Origin: JAWXBR01 sp034440235
GTDB taxonomy: Bacteria > Bacteroidota > Ignavibacteria > Kapaibacteriales > Kapaibacteriaceae
Reading direction: 5' to 3'
DNA: 24,200 nt
Assembly: GCA_034440235.1 (NCBI GenBank)
Contig: JAWXBR010000040.1
Span: 1-24,200, forward strand
Part shown: piece after piece, positions 5,903 through 13,380 of the stretch
How positions within the stretch are numbered: position 1 is the first letter of the stretch
Layout: each line of letters begins with the position of its first letter
Notes under the pieces: generated by a model
What the model was told of the DNA's origin: nothing
Databases searched by the model: none
What the model saw: only the letters and a program-made list of their open reading frames with translations
Position numbers and translations under genes: made by a program

Positions 5903-6975
5903 TTTTCTACTTCGGCAGGGAAGGTCGTGCCACGTGCTTTGATCTCAAGTGCAGTGCCTGGTGTTGCTAGGTCTACACGTACGTACCCAAGTCCGATGCC
6001 AGTAGAAAGTCCAGGCGATGTATTGCCACTCGTGACCTTGCCAACGACTTCGCCGTTGCTTAGGATTTCGTAGCCCGCGCGTGGGATGAGTTTTTCTGAC
6101 TTCATAGAGAAGCCAACGAGTTTGCGCTTTGGACCTTCTGCTTTAACGGCGGCGACAACGTCGCTGCCGTTAAAAGCCCCCTTACCAAGTTTCGTAATCC
6201 ATCCGAGTCCGGCTTCGATTGGATTCGTCGTGTCGTCGATGTCGTTACCATACAAACAGTAGCCTTTTTCGAGGCGCAGCGTATCGCGTGCGCCAAGACC
6301 AATCCATTTGATGCCTGCATCTGCACCTGCTGTGAAAATTGCATTCACGACATCTGCTGCGACTGCAACAGACCCACGGAAATACAGCTCAAAGCCCGGC
6401 TCACCTGTGTATCCCGTGCGCGAGATAATCATTGAGATACCGGCAATTGCGCCGTTCACGAATGAATAGTAGGCGATGTCGTCGAGGTTGGCAGTCGTGA
6501 GCTTCTGAAGGGTAGCAACGGAACGCGGACCCTGTATGGCAAGCAAGTGCACATCGTCGCTAACGTCTGTTACCACAACAGATGGAAAATCTTTTGCATT
6601 CTCTAATACCCATGCAAGGTCTTTGTCGATGTTCGAGCCGTTCACCACGAGCATGTAATGATCGCCGAGGTGGTACACAAGCAGGTCGTCGACGATACCG
6701 CCATCTTTTCGGCACATAGCAGAATACTGTGCCTTACCAGGTACGAGCTTCGATGCGTCGTTCACGGTAATGCGCTGAATAAGGTCTAGTGCCTGTTCGC
6801 CACGGACTTCGAATTCGCCCATGTGTGACACATCGAACACACCCACACCATTGCGCACTGTGCGGTGCTCTTCGAGTATACCCGTCGGATACTGAATAGG
6901 CATCTCGAAGCCAGCGAACGAAACCATTTTTGCGCCGGCGGCAACATGCTGATTGTGAAAGGCTGTCGTCTTCAT
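5887..6975 (-). CDS. gcvT: Glycine cleavage system T protein (aminomethyltransferase)
   Basis: A 362-residue enzyme that transfers the methylene group from the aminomethyl-lipoyl H protein to tetrahydrofolate, releasing ammonia. The full GcvT pattern is present: HNQHVAAGAKMVSFAGFEMP, GVFDVSHMGEFEVRG, RKDGGIVDDLLVY (residues 89-101, with the catalytic Asp), LLAIQGPRSVATLQK, SRTGYTGEPGFELY and GLGARDTLRLEKGYCLYGND. The start at 6975 (MKTTAF) matches family N-termini and lies about 25 nt after a TATATTTG box; an in-frame ATG at 7035 would add 20 atypical residues. gcvH and gcvP are not in the window. The C-terminal codons are part of the 21-bp array. Confidence 0.95.
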   Translation of the reverse strand: MKTTAFHNQHVAAGAKMVSFAGFEMPIQYPTGILEEHRTVRNGVGVFDVSHMGEFEVRGEQALDLIQRITVNDASKLVPGKAQYSAMCRKDGGIVDDLLVYHLGDHYMLVVNGSNIDKDLAWVLENAKDFPSVVVTDVSDDVHLLAIQGPRSVATLQKLTTANLDDIAYYSFVNGAIAGISMIISRTGYTGEPGFELYFRGSVAVAADVVNAIFTAGADAGIKWIGLGARDTLRLEKGYCLYGNDIDDTTNPIEAGLGWITKLGKGAFNGSDVVAAVKAEGPKRKLVGFSMKSEKLIPRAGYEILSNGEVVGKVTSGNTSPGLSTGIGLGYVRVDLATPGTALEIKARGTTFPAEVEKLPFL

Positions 6976-7001
6976 GTGGGGTCCTAGTGTACAATGGACC
7001 G

Positions 7002-7009
7002 CAAATATA
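7002..7009 (-). promoter_or_regulatory. Bacteroidota-type -7 element for gcvT
   Basis: The minus strand reads TATATTTG, an exact match to TAnnTTTG. It lies 26 nt before the ATG at 6975, giving a short leader like that inferred for the barrel gene. No clear -33 TTG was found. Confidence 0.4.
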
Positions 7010-7010
7010 G

Positions 7011-7044
7011 CCGCTAAGCGCACTGCGTCAGTCACCGCTAAGCG
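7011..7044. repeat. Duplicated 10-mer at the DUF4199 stop
   Basis: ccgctaagcg occurs at 7011-7020 and 7035-7044, 24 bp apart. The second copy contains the DUF4199 stop codon (7038-7040). With the next base it also forms the palindrome CCGCTAAGCGG. It is short, so weaker than the other duplicated gene ends. Confidence 0.45.
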
Positions 7045-7580
7045 GTCTGGTTATCTCCTTTGTGACGCTTCATAAGAATAAGGGCAGAGATGAGGCTGAT
7101 AAGGATTCCTAGAGGCAAGACTTCCATAATGGTGTAGCTCATCCGATATACCGGATTGGTTTTATAGGTGTGGGCATCACTCTGGAGCTCTGCCGTCATC
7201 GTTGCAAGGCTATCACCAGTTACGCCATCCATCTTGGCCTGATCGATAACACACTGTGTGTAGTCGTCGATGAAGCCAGACGCGTATGTATTGACGTACA
7301 CTTCCCATGATGCGACGTAAAACAAGCTTGCGACGAGTGCGATGCACACACCACATAGGAAGGCACGGCCGAATGAAATGTACCCACCCAACACGTTTTG
7401 TCGGTACGCCCGAACTCCAACAAATACAAGCGAGAGTGGCAACAAAAAGAATACAAAGCCCCAGATCATGCTCATCGTCATGTCGTTCGACGTAGAGTGT
7501 GACATCGTGGCCATGTAGGCTAGTATTCCGGCCAGGATGAGGCCAGCGATTGATCCGTATACGAGGACGTATTTCTTCAT
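7038..7580 (-). CDS. DUF4199 family membrane protein
   Basis: A 180-residue protein with about four transmembrane helices: residues 4-24, a pair around 35-60, one around 70-95, and one near 150-170 (VLPLGILISLISALILM). A soluble loop (about 100-145) lies before the last helix. This is the DUF4199 arrangement common in Bacteroidota; the function is unknown. The ATG at 7580 is chosen because GGGAGA lies 6 nt upstream and the protein then begins MKKYVLVYGS; the open frame starts earlier at 7622 but adds hydrophilic residues. It lies 58 bp downstream of the LuxR-type regulator on the same strand, so the two probably form a pair. Confidence 0.75.
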   Translation of the reverse strand: MKKYVLVYGSIAGLILAGILAYMATMSHSTSNDMTMSMIWGFVFFLLPLSLVFVGVRAYRQNVLGGYISFGRAFLCGVCIALVASLFYVASWEVYVNTYASGFIDDYTQCVIDQAKMDGVTGDSLATMTAELQSDAHTYKTNPVYRMSYTIMEVLPLGILISLISALILMKRHKGDNQTA

Positions 7581-7638
7581 TGTTTCTCCCGTGTGAAGTG
7601 AATGGCTGCGAACAACGCACATTCGAAGATCAAATGCA

Positions 7639-8085
7639 TCACCCGATCGGGTGATTTAGCGTTAATCCCATCTCATTTGCTCGTTTTACTGCTTCTGTGC
7701 GGCGCCGAACATTCATTTTGGAGTAAATGCTACTGAGATGTGTTTTAACGGTGTTCATCGAAACGAATAGTCTATCAGCAATCTCCTGATTGCTAAGCCC
7801 ATCTGTCAGAAGAGCAAGAACCTCGAGCTCGCGAGCGCTAAGACCAGATGCCTGAGCGTTAAATCCGGACGTCCGGGGATGTTGGAATTGCGCGCTTGCG
7901 TCGGATGCACGACGTCCGATAAAAACACCATAGGCGGTAAATAGTACTGCCACAGCAAATGCGTAGAGCTCGACGCTGTCTGTTTGCATTGTTAGTTGGT
8001 GGCGAAGGACGGAAAGCAACACGACGCTGCCCCCTAACACAAGCCCCGTAACAGTTATAATTTTAAGCATGGTGCGAAATACCAT
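7639..8085 (-). CDS. Membrane-anchored LuxR-type (GerE HTH) transcriptional regulator
   Basis: A 148-residue protein. Two transmembrane segments (about residues 8-27 and 39-57) are followed by a short linker and a complete LuxR/GerE helix-turn-helix (80-144: LSARELEVLALLTDGLSNQE, RLFVSMNTVKTHLSSIYSKM). There is no receiver or ligand-binding domain, so any signal must be sensed through the membrane part or a partner. The DUF4199 gene immediately downstream is the obvious candidate (inference). No clear Shine-Dalgarno is seen for either Met1 or Met6 (8070), so the start is uncertain. The stop lies in the palindrome CACCCGATCGGGTG. Confidence 0.85.
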   Translation of the reverse strand: MVFRTMLKIITVTGLVLGGSVVLLSVLRHQLTMQTDSVELYAFAVAVLFTAYGVFIGRRASDASAQFQHPRTSGFNAQASGLSARELEVLALLTDGLSNQEIADRLFVSMNTVKTHLSSIYSKMNVRRRTEAVKRANEMGLTLNHPIG

Positions 8086-8156
8086 GTTTTCTGATATGAT
8101 GCAAGTGGCTGTTCTGCCCCAAGTTCTGCCCTTATCCAGTTGTGAGCAATACGACG

Positions 8157-8636
8157 CTAGTTGAATCTTGGCACTGCCTTGGGTGCGTGTTCTTCCGAAT
8201 CGGCGAGCACGGTGGCATTTGGCAAGAAGACCTCGTCGAGTTCTTCCTGTAGGGTACGCGTGCTATGAAAGTTGTCCTGGTCGCGGACGAAGCTAGCAAG
8301 GATCTCGACGTGCCAGGGCGGTAGAAGAGTAACATGCAGGCGCTCATTCCATTCAAAATCTTCGAGAGAAGTTCCGGTGTCCACAATGCATTGGCGGGTG
8401 CGTTCGGCGAATGCTGGCAGGAACGTATCGGCTCCTAATTCGTCACTACACACGAATAACACATGCATGTGATCTGCACTTACATGCAGGGCTTTGTACG
8501 TGCATTTGCTCATGGCCGCGGTTTCCTTTGCGATTTGCATGAGGTCGGACTGGCGGTATCGCGGCAGTTGGAACGCGTCGGAGTTTGGAATGAGGATTAC
8601 ATGGACGCCGATGGAAGTGCATGAGTATGGCTTCAT
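8157..8636 (-). CDS. IS200-like / REP-associated transposase homologue lacking the catalytic Tyr
   Basis: A 159-residue Y1-transposase fold. The N-terminus (YSCTSIGVHVILIPNSD) and HVSADHMHVLF (residues 51-61) match the IS200/RAYT family, with the His-hydrophobic-His metal site at 56 and 58 intact. The helix that normally reads YIxNQEEHH with the nucleophilic Tyr is here SFVRDQDNFHSTRTLQEEL, so Phe116 occupies the Tyr position. Without that Tyr, single-strand cleavage by the usual chemistry is not expected. The frame is otherwise intact and full length, which suggests a kept, non-mobile protein rather than fresh decay. No IS ends flank it, but a 31-bp repeat and a hairpin lie just upstream of its start. 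Confidence 0.75.
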   Translation of the reverse strand: MKPYSCTSIGVHVILIPNSDAFQLPRYRQSDLMQIAKETAAMSKCTYKALHVSADHMHVLFVCSDELGADTFLPAFAERTRQCIVDTGTSLEDFEWNERLHVTLLPPWHVEILASFVRDQDNFHSTRTLQEELDEVFLPNATVLADSEEHAPKAVPRFN

Positions 8637-8649
8637 GGCATTACTTCTT

Positions 8650-8668
8650 AGAGGTGGTTAAAACCTCT
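8650..8668. other. Small hairpin upstream of the RAYT-like gene
   Basis: AGAGGT at 8650-8655 pairs with ACCTCT at 8663-8668 around a 7-nt loop. T-rich sequence (TTTGTATTTTTA) follows on the plus strand. It lies 14 bp from the start of the RAYT-like gene and 104 bp before the next plus-strand gene. It could be a terminator-like leader or a REP-like remnant; there is no direct evidence for either. Confidence 0.35.
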
Positions 8669-8691
8669 TTGTATTTTTATCATTCCCCGAC

Positions 8692-8753
8692 GTGACGGTC
8701 CTGACTTTCTAAGTTTCACAGAGTGACGGACCTCACTTTCTAAATTTCACAGA
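8692..8753. repeat. Two 31-bp direct repeats flanked by 9-bp direct repeats
   Basis: Units at 8692-8722 and 8723-8753 are tandem and identical at 28 of 31 positions (shared parts include gtgacgg, actttctaa and tttcacaga). The pair is bracketed by attccccga at 8682-8690 and again at 8757-8765. The second flank ends 7 bp before the ATG at 8773. Confidence 0.85.
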
Positions 8754-8772
8754 ATAATTCCCCGAACTTCAA

Positions 8773-10713
8773 ATGCAAACAGAACCATTGCCAACGCAAC
8801 CCGAACAATCAGAACCACTTAAAGCAGAACCACGCAAGAAAAAGTCGCGCCTGGTTAAGACAATTTTTATTGGGGTCGGCGTTCTGCTGGGACTTTTCAT
8901 CATTGCAGCGGGCATCGGATACTGGCTTTACGCGGGTAAGATTCAGTCGATTATTACAGCTTCGGCAAACGAGTACATCAAGGAAGTGCTACTGCGTGAT
9001 GTTGCAAACACTGGCGACAGTCCGATAAGTGTAGAACTCGGATTAGTGGATTACGATTTTTTTGGGCGTACGCTTGCCATCAAGGACATTCATGTTGTAT
9101 TGGGTGATGTAAAGGACACGAATCTTGCGTACATGGATATTCGCCTTCCTATCGTGCATGCCACAGGTGTAAACCCGTGGGACATTCTTTTCGGAGAGGG
9201 CCTTTCATTTGGTGACATCGTAATTGATGAACCGACTGTCTATCGGCGCCCTGGCATACTCAACGTGGCTGACTCCATAACACATAAAGAAACAGTTGCA
9301 AAGGCGACAGCTCGCGGTGCTGAGCTTGACAAAATGGCTGGAAAAAAGGTCTCACATGCTGATTCTGTTTCCCTCGATTCTGCATTGGTGAAATTGCCAC
9401 GGCTACCTGATATAGACTCGCTTGTTGGCTCTTTGCTCGGAGCGCTGTTACCACGGAACGTGAAGCCACTGTATATCAATTCTGTTGTCGTGAAAGATGC
9501 TGCGTATGTGCTGGCAATTGCCAAACATGAAAACGCAGTAGGAGGCTCGTTGTCTGGCTTGAACATTCAATTCAACTCGATTTCAATTCGCGATTCAACA
9601 GAGAATTACAAAACCGTTGGCCAGTCGTATATGTCGGTACGTCAGTGGAGGCGTCCGTTCGACGATGGCGACACAGTAAATCTTTTCGGAGGCAAGGTTG
9701 TGATTAATGAGACCGACTCCTCCATGCACATTGACTCTGTGGAATATCTGATGCAAAAGGGAATGCGTACATACGCGAGCGGAATTCACCTTTCGTTCAG
9801 AGACCGTACGCTTGCAATCGATTCGTTTAGTGTCGTACCAACCATAACCGACGCAGAGTATTTTGCTAAAACTAAGTATCGTACAGATCGTGTCCGTGCA
9901 GGCGCATCCACAGTTGTGTTGAAAGATATCGATACAAGGGGTCTAGTAGAAGGCACAGCCTTAAATGCACAAACCCTCGACTTCAAGAATTTCCACATCG
10001 ATGTTCTAAGTAATTCTCGTGCTCCAAGGCTCAAAGGCAAAAATCCAATGATGCCTTTCGAAATAGTCGCGTCTATTCCGTTCCAACTTGGCATCGATAG
10101 TATTCGTGTTGCCAACACAACGATTATGTACGGAGAATTGCACAAAAACAGTAACACGCCTGCTACGCTACAATTCGAACGAATCGGATTTCTTGTGACG
10201 GGGCTTTCGAACGACCCAGTAGTGCAAAAAAGACAGCCTGTAAAGATCTTTGGGAAAGGGGCTTTTCAGAAAAATGGGGTCATGGATCTTGAAATTACTT
10301 TGCCTTTGAATGTCACAGAAAACACGCTTGATGCAAAGGGGACACTCAGCGAGATGGATCTAAAGACATTCAACACATTCTTACCGGTGGCCGAGAATAT
10401 CAGGGTAAAAAAGGGGTGGGTTAAGAAGGCGTCGTTTAATCTGAAGGTGCGAGGTCGTAAAAGCACAGGAGTAGTCTTGCCTCTCTACATAGACTTCGAG
10501 CTCGAAGTACTGAACAAAAAGTCGAAAAAGGTTGGCTTTTGGGAGGGCATAGCCTCTTTTCTGGCCAATTGGCTGAAAATCAAGAATGAAAATGTGCCCG
10601 GTGAGGACATGAAAGAAGGCAAGATTAACTACACCATTCCTGCGGATGCTGCGCCTCTTCAGGCGTTGTGGTTCCCCGTCAGGTCGGGTTTAGGGAAGGT
10701 AATCGGGTTCTAA
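8773..10713 (+). CDS. AsmA/DUF748-like membrane-anchored periplasmic protein
   Basis: A 646-residue protein. A charged cytoplasmic tail (residues 1-28, with RKKKSR) is followed by one transmembrane helix (about 30-53, IFIGVGVLLGLFIIAAGIGY). The rest is a long soluble region rich in beta strands. Early motifs such as ISVELGLVDYDFFGRTLAIK and GEGLSFGDIVIDEPTVYRRP resemble AsmA-like/DUF748 proteins (N-terminal anchor, then layered beta repeats), a superfamily linked to lipid transfer between the membranes. The assignment is by architecture, not a firm motif. No clear Shine-Dalgarno precedes the ATG, which sits at the end of the 31-bp repeat region. A stable hairpin follows the stop at 10720-10761. 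Confidence 0.6.
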   Translation: MQTEPLPTQPEQSEPLKAEPRKKKSRLVKTIFIGVGVLLGLFIIAAGIGYWLYAGKIQSIITASANEYIKEVLLRDVANTGDSPISVELGLVDYDFFGRTLAIKDIHVVLGDVKDTNLAYMDIRLPIVHATGVNPWDILFGEGLSFGDIVIDEPTVYRRPGILNVADSITHKETVAKATARGAELDKMAGKKVSHADSVSLDSALVKLPRLPDIDSLVGSLLGALLPRNVKPLYINSVVVKDAAYVLAIAKHENAVGGSLSGLNIQFNSISIRDSTENYKTVGQSYMSVRQWRRPFDDGDTVNLFGGKVVINETDSSMHIDSVEYLMQKGMRTYASGIHLSFRDRTLAIDSFSVVPTITDAEYFAKTKYRTDRVRAGASTVVLKDIDTRGLVEGTALNAQTLDFKNFHIDVLSNSRAPRLKGKNPMMPFEIVASIPFQLGIDSIRVANTTIMYGELHKNSNTPATLQFERIGFLVTGLSNDPVVQKRQPVKIFGKGAFQKNGVMDLEITLPLNVTENTLDAKGTLSEMDLKTFNTFLPVAENIRVKKGWVKKASFNLKVRGRKSTGVVLPLYIDFELEVLNKKSKKVGFWEGIASFLANWLKIKNENVPGEDMKEGKINYTIPADAAPLQALWFPVRSGLGKVIGF

Positions 10714-10719
10714 ACGACC

Positions 10720-10761
10720 ATTCTGGGTATCACGCGATGCTCTTAGCGTCGCACCCAGAAT
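10720..10761. terminator. Two-tier hairpin after the AsmA-like gene
   Basis: ATTCTGGGT at 10720-10728 pairs with ACCCAGAAT at 10753-10761 (9 bp). Inside, GCGATGC at 10734-10740 pairs with GCGTCGC at 10746-10752 around the loop TCTTA; five bases (ATCAC) bulge on the left arm. It begins 6 nt after the stop codon, as a terminator would, but no T-run follows. It could equally be a 3'-end protecting or structured RNA element. Confidence 0.5.
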
Positions 10762-10786
10762 AAGCATTTGGTGATGTGTTAATTCT

Positions 10787-10805
10787 ATTTGGACCAAGTC
10801 CAAAT
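10787..10805. promoter_or_regulatory. 19-bp palindromic operator upstream of the iron-uptake operon
   Basis: ATTTGGACCAAGTCCAAAT is a perfect 8-3-8 inverted repeat; one further T-A pair extends it on each side. It ends 48 bp before the imelysin ATG. A 19-bp palindrome is the right size for a DtxR/IdeR/MntR-type or Fur-type metal regulator operator. The genes that follow form a probable iron-uptake set, so metal control is the leading inference; the regulator itself is not in the window. Confidence 0.5.
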
Positions 10806-10853
10806 AAGGGGTAAATTCCGAGCAGATTTATCCTAATTAGCCAACCCCAGATC

Positions 10854-11933
10854 ATGCTCCATCGCGCTTCGGCAGGGCTCATTGTATTCGTACTGGTTTT
10901 TGCCCTTGGTGGGTGTTCTGGAACCGAGACTCCTACAGACTTTCAGGGGAATAGGAAGCTGGTGCTCGAAGCGGTCGCAGACCGATTGATCGTACCCGGT
11001 TATACCCTCCTCGAACAACGTGCCGACACACTCGCGCAAGCGGTAACAGCTTTCTCAGCTACACCCGATCAGGTACACTTAAATGCTGCGCGAATAGCAT
11101 GGACAAATGCCCTGCTCGCGTGGGAACGCGTTACGAGCTACGATTTCGGTCCCGCCGAAACCACGTTCGGCTCTCTCAACACCGATATCGCCACGTTCCC
11201 AACCAGCGTAGACAAAATCGAAGCTGCCATTGCAGCTGGTGACACCTCAACACAAGACTTCGATCGTGATAAACGAGGCTTCTTCGCACTCGATTATCTG
11301 CTATTTGCTGATAACAGTCAGCCACTTACCAACGCCGACTCCGTAAAACGTCGTGCGTACATGGTGGCCGTTGCAGAACACCTGCATGGTAACGTCGCAG
11401 TCGTTAAGACGGCATGGACTTCATATCGCGCCGAGTTCATCGAACGCAATGGCACCGATGCGGGAAGCTCAATGAGTCTTTTGTTCAACGCGATGAATAT
11501 CTCATACGAGCAAGCAAAGAACTTCAAGGTCGCATTGCCGGCTGGCCGACGGGTTGGACAAACTGTGCCTGCGCCTAATGCCGTAGAAGCTTACTATTCA
11601 GGCGTTTCGATTCGAGCACTTAAAGCACATATGAACACCGTTATCGAACTATGGGAAGGCAACGAGCCAACAATAAAGTCATTTAAGTTTTACCTGAGTC
11701 CGTCACCAGGTGGCGAACGTCTAATTCAAGACACGCGAACCCAAATGGATTCTTTGCAATTGGCACTTGATGCCTTTAGCGAAAACGAACGCCTGTCAGA
11801 CCTCATCGTCGCAAACGACCCTCGCATAGACGACCTCGTAGAGCACACTCAAAAGATGAGCCGCTTTCTTAAGAGCGAACTCTCTTCCATCCTTGGCATC
11901 GCAATAACATATAGCAGTGGCGATGGCGATTAG
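10854..11933 (+). CDS. Imelysin (M75) family lipoprotein
   Basis: A 359-residue protein with a lipoprotein signal peptide and lipobox LGGC (Cys21), so probably anchored to a periplasmic or outer-membrane face. The helical imelysin pattern is clear: AARIAWTNALLAWERVTSYD, FGPAETTFGSLNTDIATFP, RGFFALDYLLFAD and LKAHMNTVIELWEG. Imelysins are iron-regulated proteins tied to iron uptake; proteolytic activity is doubtful for the family. At the usual GxHxxE motif this copy reads GFFALD (residues 142-147), so the His is Phe and the Glu is Asp. It is first in an operon with HTTM and a FecA-like receptor, downstream of a palindromic operator. Its stop codon lies in a 33-bp duplication. No clear Shine-Dalgarno is seen. 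Confidence 0.85.
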   Translation: MLHRASAGLIVFVLVFALGGCSGTETPTDFQGNRKLVLEAVADRLIVPGYTLLEQRADTLAQAVTAFSATPDQVHLNAARIAWTNALLAWERVTSYDFGPAETTFGSLNTDIATFPTSVDKIEAAIAAGDTSTQDFDRDKRGFFALDYLLFADNSQPLTNADSVKRRAYMVAVAEHLHGNVAVVKTAWTSYRAEFIERNGTDAGSSMSLLFNAMNISYEQAKNFKVALPAGRRVGQTVPAPNAVEAYYSGVSIRALKAHMNTVIELWEGNEPTIKSFKFYLSPSPGGERLIQDTRTQMDSLQLALDAFSENERLSDLIVANDPRIDDLVEHTQKMSRFLKSELSSILGIAITYSSGDGD

Positions 11934-11966
11934 TTCGAATCATAGAGCAGCGGCGATGCCGATTAG
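11914..11966. repeat. 33-bp-period duplication of the imelysin/HTTM stop-start junction
   Basis: gcagtggcgatggcgattag at 11914-11933 recurs as gcagcggcgatgccgattag at 11947-11966, 18 of 20 bases alike. Copy 1 holds the imelysin stop (TAG 11931-11933) overlapping an ATG at 11923; copy 2 holds the equivalent ATG at 11956. The period is 11 codons, so both ATGs are in the HTTM frame. Confidence 0.85.
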
Positions 11967-13380
11967 ACAATACCTGAGTGCCATGTGGCCTACGTCCACG
12001 CTCGCCTTCGCTCGCATCCTGTTCGGTCTGACGATGACCGTTGGGTGCGTGCGATTCCTTGCGTTGGGATGGGTGCACGAGCAATACGTTCTGCCAAAAT
12101 TCCACTTCACGTATCTCGGATTCGGGTGGATTGCGCCATTACCAGAGCTTGGCATCTACGCGGTGTTTGTAACGATGACCCTTGCAGCATTGTGTGTTAT
12201 GCTTGGACTCTGCTACCGTCCGGCCATTGTCGTCTTCTTTCTTGCATTCACGTACGTCGAATTACTAGACAAGACTTATTATCTCAATCACTACTATTTT
12301 GTTAGTGTTGTTGCTCTTCTATTTTGTTTTCTCCCAGCACATCGCTCTTTCTCGCTCGATGTATTGCGACGTCCGTCACTTCGCCTCGATCAAGTCCCTA
12401 GATGGACGGTAGACATCCTTAAACTTCAGATTGCACTCGTCTATATTTTCGCAGGCATTGCGAAAATCAATGCCGACTGGCTTCTACACGCAATGCCGCT
12501 CTCTATCTGGCTTCCGGCGCACGACGACATGCCCCTTATCGGCCCCTTACTCAGTCTGACGTGGGTGGCCTATGCCTTCTCTTGGGCAGGCATGTTGTTC
12601 GATTGCACCGTACCATTCTTCCTCATGCACAGACGCACACGCATGTATGCATACGTAGCTGTTGTATGCTTTCATGTCCTCACGGGCATGATGTTTCAGA
12701 TCGGAATCTTCCCAATCGTAATGATTGCAATGACGCTCGTGTTTTTTGCACCGAGCGATAATCGTGTCATTGGTAGGGGGCTTGCAGGAGCGAAGGGGCT
12801 CGCTGAAGCGAAGGGGCTTGCTGAAGCGAAGGGACTTTCGAGACCGAACGGGCTTTCCAAACCGATTGGATTTGCATTTAATAGTCACGGCTATAGGCTC
12901 GCTCTTGCTGGAGCGGTGCTCTTCGTTGTTGTACAGGTGCTTGTGCCGCTTCGGTACGTCCTGTATTCGGGGGATGTTTTCTGGAATGAAGAAGGCTATC
13001 GATTTTCGTGGCGTGTCATGCTCATGGAAAAGTCCGGACATGCTACGTTCTATGTGCGCGATGGCAACGCCACCGGCAGCGAGTCTTACAAACGCTACGC
13101 TAGCAATGGCAATGCTCGTGAAGGCATCGTGGTGAACAGCGAATTCCTGAATACTCATCAGGAAAAACAGATGTCGATGCAACCCGACATGGTGCTTCAA
13201 TTCGCACACATGTTGCGCGACCATTATGCACGCATGGGTATGTACGACCCTAGCGTACGCGCAGATGTATGGGTTACGCTCAACGGACGTCCGAGCAGGC
13301 AACTCGTAAACCCGTCCGTCGATCTAGCGCGCGAATCAGAGGGCATGCATCAGTATGCGTGGGTGATGTCGCATGAGTAA
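11956..13380 (+). CDS. HTTM (vitamin K-dependent gamma-carboxylase-like) membrane protein
   Basis: A 474-residue polytopic protein with about six membrane helices in the first 290 residues, then a soluble C-terminal domain. Family motifs are YIFAGIAKINADWL, the helix FHVLTGMMFQIGIFPIVMIA and, after the last helix, PLRYVLYSGDVFWNEEGYRF and SWRVMLMEKSG, with a closing LVNPSVDLARE. HTTM proteins are related to gamma-glutamyl carboxylase, but the bacterial substrate is unknown. Three starts are in frame: GTG 11917, ATG 11923 and ATG 11956. I prefer 11956 (MPIRQYL) on family N-terminus length; the earlier ones exist because of the duplicated junction. An 18-bp repeat (five copies) lengthens the loop before the last helix. 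The stop overlaps the receptor start by 8 nt. Confidence 0.85.
   Translation: MPIRQYLSAMWPTSTLAFARILFGLTMTVGCVRFLALGWVHEQYVLPKFHFTYLGFGWIAPLPELGIYAVFVTMTLAALCVMLGLCYRPAIVVFFLAFTYVELLDKTYYLNHYYFVSVVALLFCFLPAHRSFSLDVLRRPSLRLDQVPRWTVDILKLQIALVYIFAGIAKINADWLLHAMPLSIWLPAHDDMPLIGPLLSLTWVAYAFSWAGMLFDCTVPFFLMHRRTRMYAYVAVVCFHVLTGMMFQIGIFPIVMIAMTLVFFAPSDNRVIGRGLAGAKGLAEAKGLAEAKGLSRPNGLSKPIGFAFNSHGYRLALAGAVLFVVVQVLVPLRYVLYSGDVFWNEEGYRFSWRVMLMEKSGHATFYVRDGNATGSESYKRYASNGNAREGIVVNSEFLNTHQEKQMSMQPDMVLQFAHMLRDHYARMGMYDPSVRADVWVTLNGRPSRQLVNPSVDLARESEGMHQYAWVMSHE
12777..12866. repeat. 18-bp in-frame tandem repeat inside the HTTM gene
   Basis: Five units start at 12777, 12795, 12813, 12831 and 12849. The first three are nearly identical (core gaagcgaagggg, with gctcgct or gcttgct); the last two are diverged. 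They encode GLAGAK, GLAEAK, GLAEAK, GLSRPN and GLSKPI, an extra-membrane loop just before the last transmembrane helix. Confidence 0.92.

Noticed and set aside
7640..7653. CACCCGATCGGGTG palindrome as an operator or terminator
   Set aside because: It lies in the last codons and stop of the LuxR-type gene, has no T-run and may simply be coding sequence.
12547..13302. A 251-codon minus-strand open frame
   Set aside because: It lies fully antisense to the HTTM gene, has no family features and reflects the codon pattern of the real gene.
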